Shown: positions 18,568-20,749 of the stretch, in pieces | Numbering within the stretch: position 1 is the stretch's first letter | Layout of the letters: each line of letters begins with the position of its first letter | From: an uncultured Bacteroidales bacterium | Lineage (GTDB): Bacteria > Bacteroidota > Bacteroidia > Bacteroidales > JAUNSR01 | Direction of reading: 5' to 3' | Length of the DNA: 20,749 nucleotides | Assembly: GCA_947074165.1 (NCBI GenBank) | Contig: CAMTOT010000010.1 | Coordinates: 1 to 20,749 of the forward strand | Made by a program: the position numbers and the translations under genes | Notes under the pieces: model-generated | Databases searched by the model: none | What the model saw: only the letters and a program-made list of their open reading frames with translations | Told to the model about the DNA's origin: nothing

Positions 18568-19314
18568 TCATGCATTTTTATCGTCAGTAGGTGAGTTTTC
18601 TGATTTCTTCAGCTGATCTGTCCTTTTGTTGTCATTAAGCTCTTGTATCTTATTTGTTATATATACAGTAAATATTGGAAACATCATCATCCCAAGTCCC
18701 GCGAGAAAAACAGATAGAATCTTGCCGGAAGTTGTTTGGGCATTTATATCAGAGCCTACAGTAGTTACATCCATAAAAGCCCACCATAAAGCGTCTCCGT
18801 AATTTCTTACCATACAGTTTACCGGTTTTTCCATGTCATAAAATATCATACTGGAGAATGTAATGGCAGAGACTATTATGACTAAATAAGTATTAAATAG
18901 CGTAAAGGCAGAGTTTCGTGAAAACCATCCAATCACAATAGAGATTGCGTATATTCCTCTGAAAAGAGGGGCTAACTTAAGAAAGTGAGCAAGCCCTACA
19001 CCGTATTCTATATGGTAGTGTTCAAAAATACTCAGATAAGGTATCGAAACTAATAGAAAGAAGATATTTTTATAGATATATTTCCATTTGTTTTTAAATA
19101 AAAATAGTTCTATAAAGAAGTCCAAGATAAAAAGGCAGCATATTACTAATTGTATCTTAAGAAAATTTCTGTAAGATAAAATATTATTAAGGCCAAACAT
19201 CTCTATAATTACACTCGCAAACAATACTACACATAGTACCAATATTATTATATGCAGGTTTCTTACCTTTCTATATGTTGATATGTCTTGATTTATAAGG
19301 TTATTTATATTCAT
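18568..19314 (-). CDS. Kv-like six-helix ion channel with atypical selectivity filter
   Basis: A 248-residue member of the ion_trans family. Predicted segments are S1 (about 19-40), S2 (54-73), S3 (82-97), S4 (106-128), S5 (136-158), pore helix and filter (172-191) and S6 (197-222), with a hydrophilic tail rich in Asp, Lys and Asn. S4 has only two basic residues (Lys113, Arg119), fewer than classic voltage sensors. The pore reads WWAFMDVTTVGSDI (177-190): the canonical TVGYG is TVGSD here. This form is familiar from Bacteroidota ion transporters, so it is probably real rather than an error. Ion specificity is therefore uncertain. It is convergent with sprA and divergent from the 19.4-kb gene. 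Confidence 0.88.
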   Translation of the reverse strand: MNINNLINQDISTYRKVRNLHIIILVLCVVLFASVIIEMFGLNNILSYRNFLKIQLVICCLFILDFFIELFLFKNKWKYIYKNIFFLLVSIPYLSIFEHYHIEYGVGLAHFLKLAPLFRGIYAISIVIGWFSRNSAFTLFNTYLVIIVSAITFSSMIFYDMEKPVNCMVRNYGDALWWAFMDVTTVGSDINAQTTSGKILSVFLAGLGMMMFPIFTVYITNKIQELNDNKRTDQLKKSENSPTDDKNA

Positions 19315-19397
19315 ATTAATCTATTTAGAATCTATAATTCATATAACAAATATCAATTAATTAATGTTTTTGTAGTATGTTTTCCAACATATTTGTT

Positions 19398-19405
19398 TAT
19401 CTTTG
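19398..19405 (+). promoter_or_regulatory. Bacteroidota -7 box upstream of the 19.5-kb gene
   Basis: TATCTTTG is an exact match to TAnnTTTG. The nearest upstream TTTG (19369-19372) is 25 nt away, longer than the usual 19-21. Transcription would begin near 19410-19412, a few bases before the ATG of the 19-codon ORF at 19416 and about 115 nt before the 98-residue gene. Confidence 0.6.
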
Positions 19406-19415
19406 CAGTATAATA

Positions 19416-19475
19416 ATGAAAAAGGTTCGTTATTATGAGTTCTTTGAATTACTTGTGAGGTCAGATAAATCTTAG
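19416..19475 (+). CDS. Possible 19-codon leader peptide ORF
   Basis: ATG at 19416 to TAG at 19475 encodes MKKVRYYEFFELLVRSDKS. It starts about 5 nt after the predicted transcription start and ends 50 nt before the next gene. I do not recognise it. The basic-aromatic start and plausible codon use are suggestive only; an ORF this short can occur by chance. If translated it could be a near-leaderless upstream ORF controlling the downstream gene, or a small protein in its own right. A weak 5-bp hairpin (19478-19482 with 19491-19495) follows its stop. Confidence 0.3.
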   Translation: MKKVRYYEFFELLVRSDKS

Positions 19476-19525
19476 TTGTGTCTTAAATTCGACACGAAAG
19501 CATATTAATAAACAATTTAAAATTT

Positions 19526-19822
19526 ATGGTTATGAATACAAAAGATTTACTACTAACTAATTTATCATCTAAAGGATTTATTTATTATCCTGAAATGAAA
19601 CGACTAATGTCAAAAACAGAAACTGCTGATAAATCTTCAGTATGTATAGTTGAAATGAATGATGACAGAAAATGCAGAGTTTACTTCTCTGAAACAGAGA
19701 TTTCTTCTTCAAATGAAGAATTCCTTTCTGATGTTTGTATGGACTATGATGTTGACGCTATTATTTCTTATATAAATAAGGTAACAACAAAACAGTCATT
19801 ATTTCTTAAATTAGCAGCCTAA
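19526..19822 (+). CDS. Hypothetical 98-residue protein
   Basis: I do not recognise this protein. It is soluble, with no signal peptide or TM helix. It is slightly acidic, especially in the middle (MNDDRKCRVYFSETEIS, about 45-61), and has one Cys at 40, one at 50 and one at 71. Predicted pattern: an N-terminal helix (3-15), an alternating beta-like region (about 36-57) and a helix near 78-86. A second ATG at 19532 (MNTKDLL) may be the real start. It has its own promoter, a leader of about 115 nt and its own terminator at 19894, so it appears to be an independently controlled single gene. Its codon use does not stand out from the neighbours. Confidence 0.7.
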   Translation: MVMNTKDLLLTNLSSKGFIYYPEMKRLMSKTETADKSSVCIVEMNDDRKCRVYFSETEISSSNEEFLSDVCMDYDVDAIISYINKVTTKQSLFLKLAA

Positions 19823-19893
19823 ACCTTTTACCGACGACACTATCTGGACCTTACAATACGATTCAAGAGATATAATTTATATTACATATTGCC

Positions 19894-19929
19894 ACCCTGC
19901 ATGACTTTATTGTCATAGCGGGTTTTTTT
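19894..19929 (+). terminator. Terminator of the 98-residue gene
   Basis: The hairpin has ACCC/GGGT at its base (19894-19897 with 19920-19923), a 3x3 internal loop, and ATGAC/GTCAT at the top (19901-19905 with 19912-19916). A seven-T run (19923-19929) follows. It lies about 70 nt after the stop codon. Confidence 0.8.
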
Positions 19930-20165
19930 ATGTCCGTACTTTTCTATATATATATTCCCATTTTCCTCTTCACCCCGTTCTTATGTCATTTCACCCCGTA
20001 TATACTGAAAAAGCTTTATTATTATTTTTTCAGACAAAAATTAATTTATAGTTTTGTTGTATCAGTAAGAGAAATACATATCTTATTTATTCTTATATAC
20101 GAGTTTATGTATATTCTATTACTTTAATTTGATGGTTTTTAGATTTAGATTAGAGTTATATTAAT
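19930..20165. other. AT-rich intergenic stretch without a convincing gene
   Basis: This stretch is strongly AT-rich and holds no gene I can support. The only oddity is a 10-bp direct repeat TTCACCCCGT at 19969-19978 and 19990-19999, with starts exactly 21 bp apart. The 65-codon open frame here encodes a low-complexity Tyr/Phe/Ile/Leu-rich sequence and is probably chance. Confidence 0.5.
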
Positions 20166-20217
20166 ATGGTTAGTGGTGTAACCATTAGGAGTGCCGGGGT
20201 CGTGAGATTCCGGCATT
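20166..20217 (+). ncRNA. Paired hairpins: possible small structured RNA 3' end
   Basis: Two adjacent stems stand out in an AT-rich background. One is ATGGTTA/TAACCAT (20166-20172 with 20179-20185, loop GTGGTG). The other is TGCCGG/CCGGCA (20192-20197 with 20210-20215, 12-nt loop), followed by a partly T-rich tail. The second could be a weak terminator. The 6-nt linker and tight packing suggest a designed RNA fold, but no exact -7 box is visible upstream, so this is tentative. Confidence 0.3.
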
Positions 20218-20311
20218 TATACATCCGTTAATTTCCTTATTTTTATTTATAGTCTCCATTAATATAATATATGTCAATAGTTTACGTTGCTCAATAGTAT
20301 GCCGTTGTATA

Positions 20312-20325
20312 TATCCGCTGATCCA
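20312..20325 (+). repeat. 14-bp direct repeat, left copy
   Basis: TATCCGCTGATCCA recurs exactly at 20652-20665, 340 bp away and in the same orientation. The two copies bracket the large palindrome and the transposase remnant. Such bracketing would fit IS-end debris or a duplication. Confidence 0.6.
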
Positions 20326-20380
20326 AAATAATTATTCAAACACAATTTAAAATATTCCCTTTAAAAGTAATGAAGCAACG

Positions 20381-20470
20381 GCGGACTCCTATATAGGTAT
20401 TCCCCGACTCCGACATCAGAGTCCGCCCACTCTGATGTCGGAGTCGGGGAATACCTATATAGGAGTCCGC
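20381..20470. repeat. Perfect 42-bp inverted repeat with 6-nt loop
   Basis: Arms 20381-20422 and 20429-20470 are exact reverse complements around the loop CCGCCC. The arms are much more GC-rich than the surroundings and contain their own palindrome, CCTATATAGG (20388-20397). GCGGACTC opens the left arm and its complement GAGTCCGC recurs at 20419-20426 and 20463-20470, so alternative pairings are possible. No T-tract follows, so it is not a standard terminator. Flanks beyond the perfect arms show loose symmetry too (about 18 of 30 positions by eye). Confidence 0.9.
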
Positions 20471-20490
20471 GAATACCTGATATATATTAA

Positions 20491-20661
20491 AGGAATTATT
20501 TCGAAGAGAGACTAACTAATGCTTCGACTGAATCTTTCAGTGCAAAGATTAAGGCTTTGAGATCTCAGTTTAGAGGTGTGAGTGATATTAAATCTTTATG
20601 TATAGACTTACTTTGTCATATGCTTAAAAATTTAATGCCAACAGGCGGATTTATCCGCTGA
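20491..20661 (+). pseudogene. Decayed ISL3/ISAon1-type transposase C-terminus
   Basis: One frame, open from just after a TAA at 20488-20490 to TGA at 20659-20661, encodes about 56 residues containing NYFEERLTNASTESFSAKIK and then FRGVSDIKSL. The TNAxxESFxxKIKxxR pattern is the C-terminal motif of DDE transposases of the ISL3 class, particularly the ISAon1-like group common in Bacteroidota. No start codon and no upstream catalytic region survive; the large palindrome sits where the rest of the gene would be. It is a dead remnant. Confidence 0.75.
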
Positions 20662-20665
20662 TCCA
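20652..20665 (+). repeat. 14-bp direct repeat, right copy
   Basis: This is the exact second copy of TATCCGCTGATCCA. It spans the stop codon of the transposase remnant. With the bases just before it, it also forms a small hairpin GCGGAT-TT-ATCCGC (20645-20658). Confidence 0.6.
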
Positions 20666-20719
20666 TTTTTACTTGATCACTTTTACGATTAGGCGCATGA
20701 TCATCAAACCGGTTAAAAC

Positions 20720-20749
20720 AAAAAAAAGCTGTCTGATAACAGACAGCTT
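20720..20749 (-). terminator. Terminator for a minus-strand gene beyond the window
   Basis: A 10-bp perfect stem AAGCTGTCTG/CAGACAGCTT (20726-20735 with 20740-20749, loop ATAA) has an A-run on its left (20720-20727). Read on the minus strand this is a stem followed by a U-tract, so it should end a transcript entering from the right edge. Confidence 0.8.

Noticed and set aside
19930..20127. 65-codon hydrophobic open frame right after a terminator
   Set aside because: It is low complexity, rich in Tyr, Phe, Ile and Leu as expected from AT-rich random DNA. It starts at the end of a terminator T-run and has no promoter.
20381..20470. Palindrome considered as a CRISPR repeat or simple terminator
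   Set aside because: There is a single copy with no spacers, and no T-tract follows on either strand.

Overview
The window looks like a low-GC, AT-biased Bacteroidales-type (Bacteroidota) chromosome. The evidence is a SprA/Sov type IX secretion translocon, a DUF4492-cydA-cydB operon, candidate promoters with Bacteroidota-style -7 boxes (TAnnTTTG), and the absence of Shine-Dalgarno sequences. The genus cannot be fixed from sequence alone; a T9SS-bearing lineage related to Porphyromonadaceae or Dysgonomonadaceae is plausible.

Layout. (1) 46-5735, minus strand: a complete tripartite RND efflux operon (lipoprotein membrane-fusion protein, AcrB-type pump, TolC-type outer-membrane channel) with almost no spacing between genes. 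(2) 5736-6049: a divergent promoter region. (3) 6050-7285, plus: an EntS-like MFS exporter. (4) 7366-10339, plus: DUF4492 small membrane protein, then CydA and CydB, a bd-type quinol oxidase with several Bacteroidota-type departures from the E. coli signatures. (5) 10370-10438: a strong hairpin terminator overlapping a candidate promoter. (6) 10439-18502, plus: ruvA and the 2491-residue sprA, 6 nt apart. (7) 18510-18554: a bidirectional terminator. (8) 18568-19314, minus: a Kv-like ion channel with an unusual pore filter. (9) 19398-19929: a promoter, a possible 19-codon leader ORF, a 98-residue unknown protein and a terminator. (10) 19930-20749: a gene-poor tail with paired hairpins, a perfect 42-bp-arm inverted repeat, a decayed ISL3/ISAon1-type transposase C-terminus, 14-bp direct repeats and, at the edge, a terminator for a minus-strand gene outside the window.

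Functional picture. Most of the window is core envelope and energy biology: drug/toxin efflux through RND and MFS pumps, microaerobic respiration, Holliday-junction processing and protein export across the outer membrane. No clear defence system, prophage, CRISPR array or wholly new multigene system is visible. The least explained parts are the leader ORF plus unknown protein at 19.4-19.8 kb and the palindrome/IS-remnant region at 20.2-20.7 kb.
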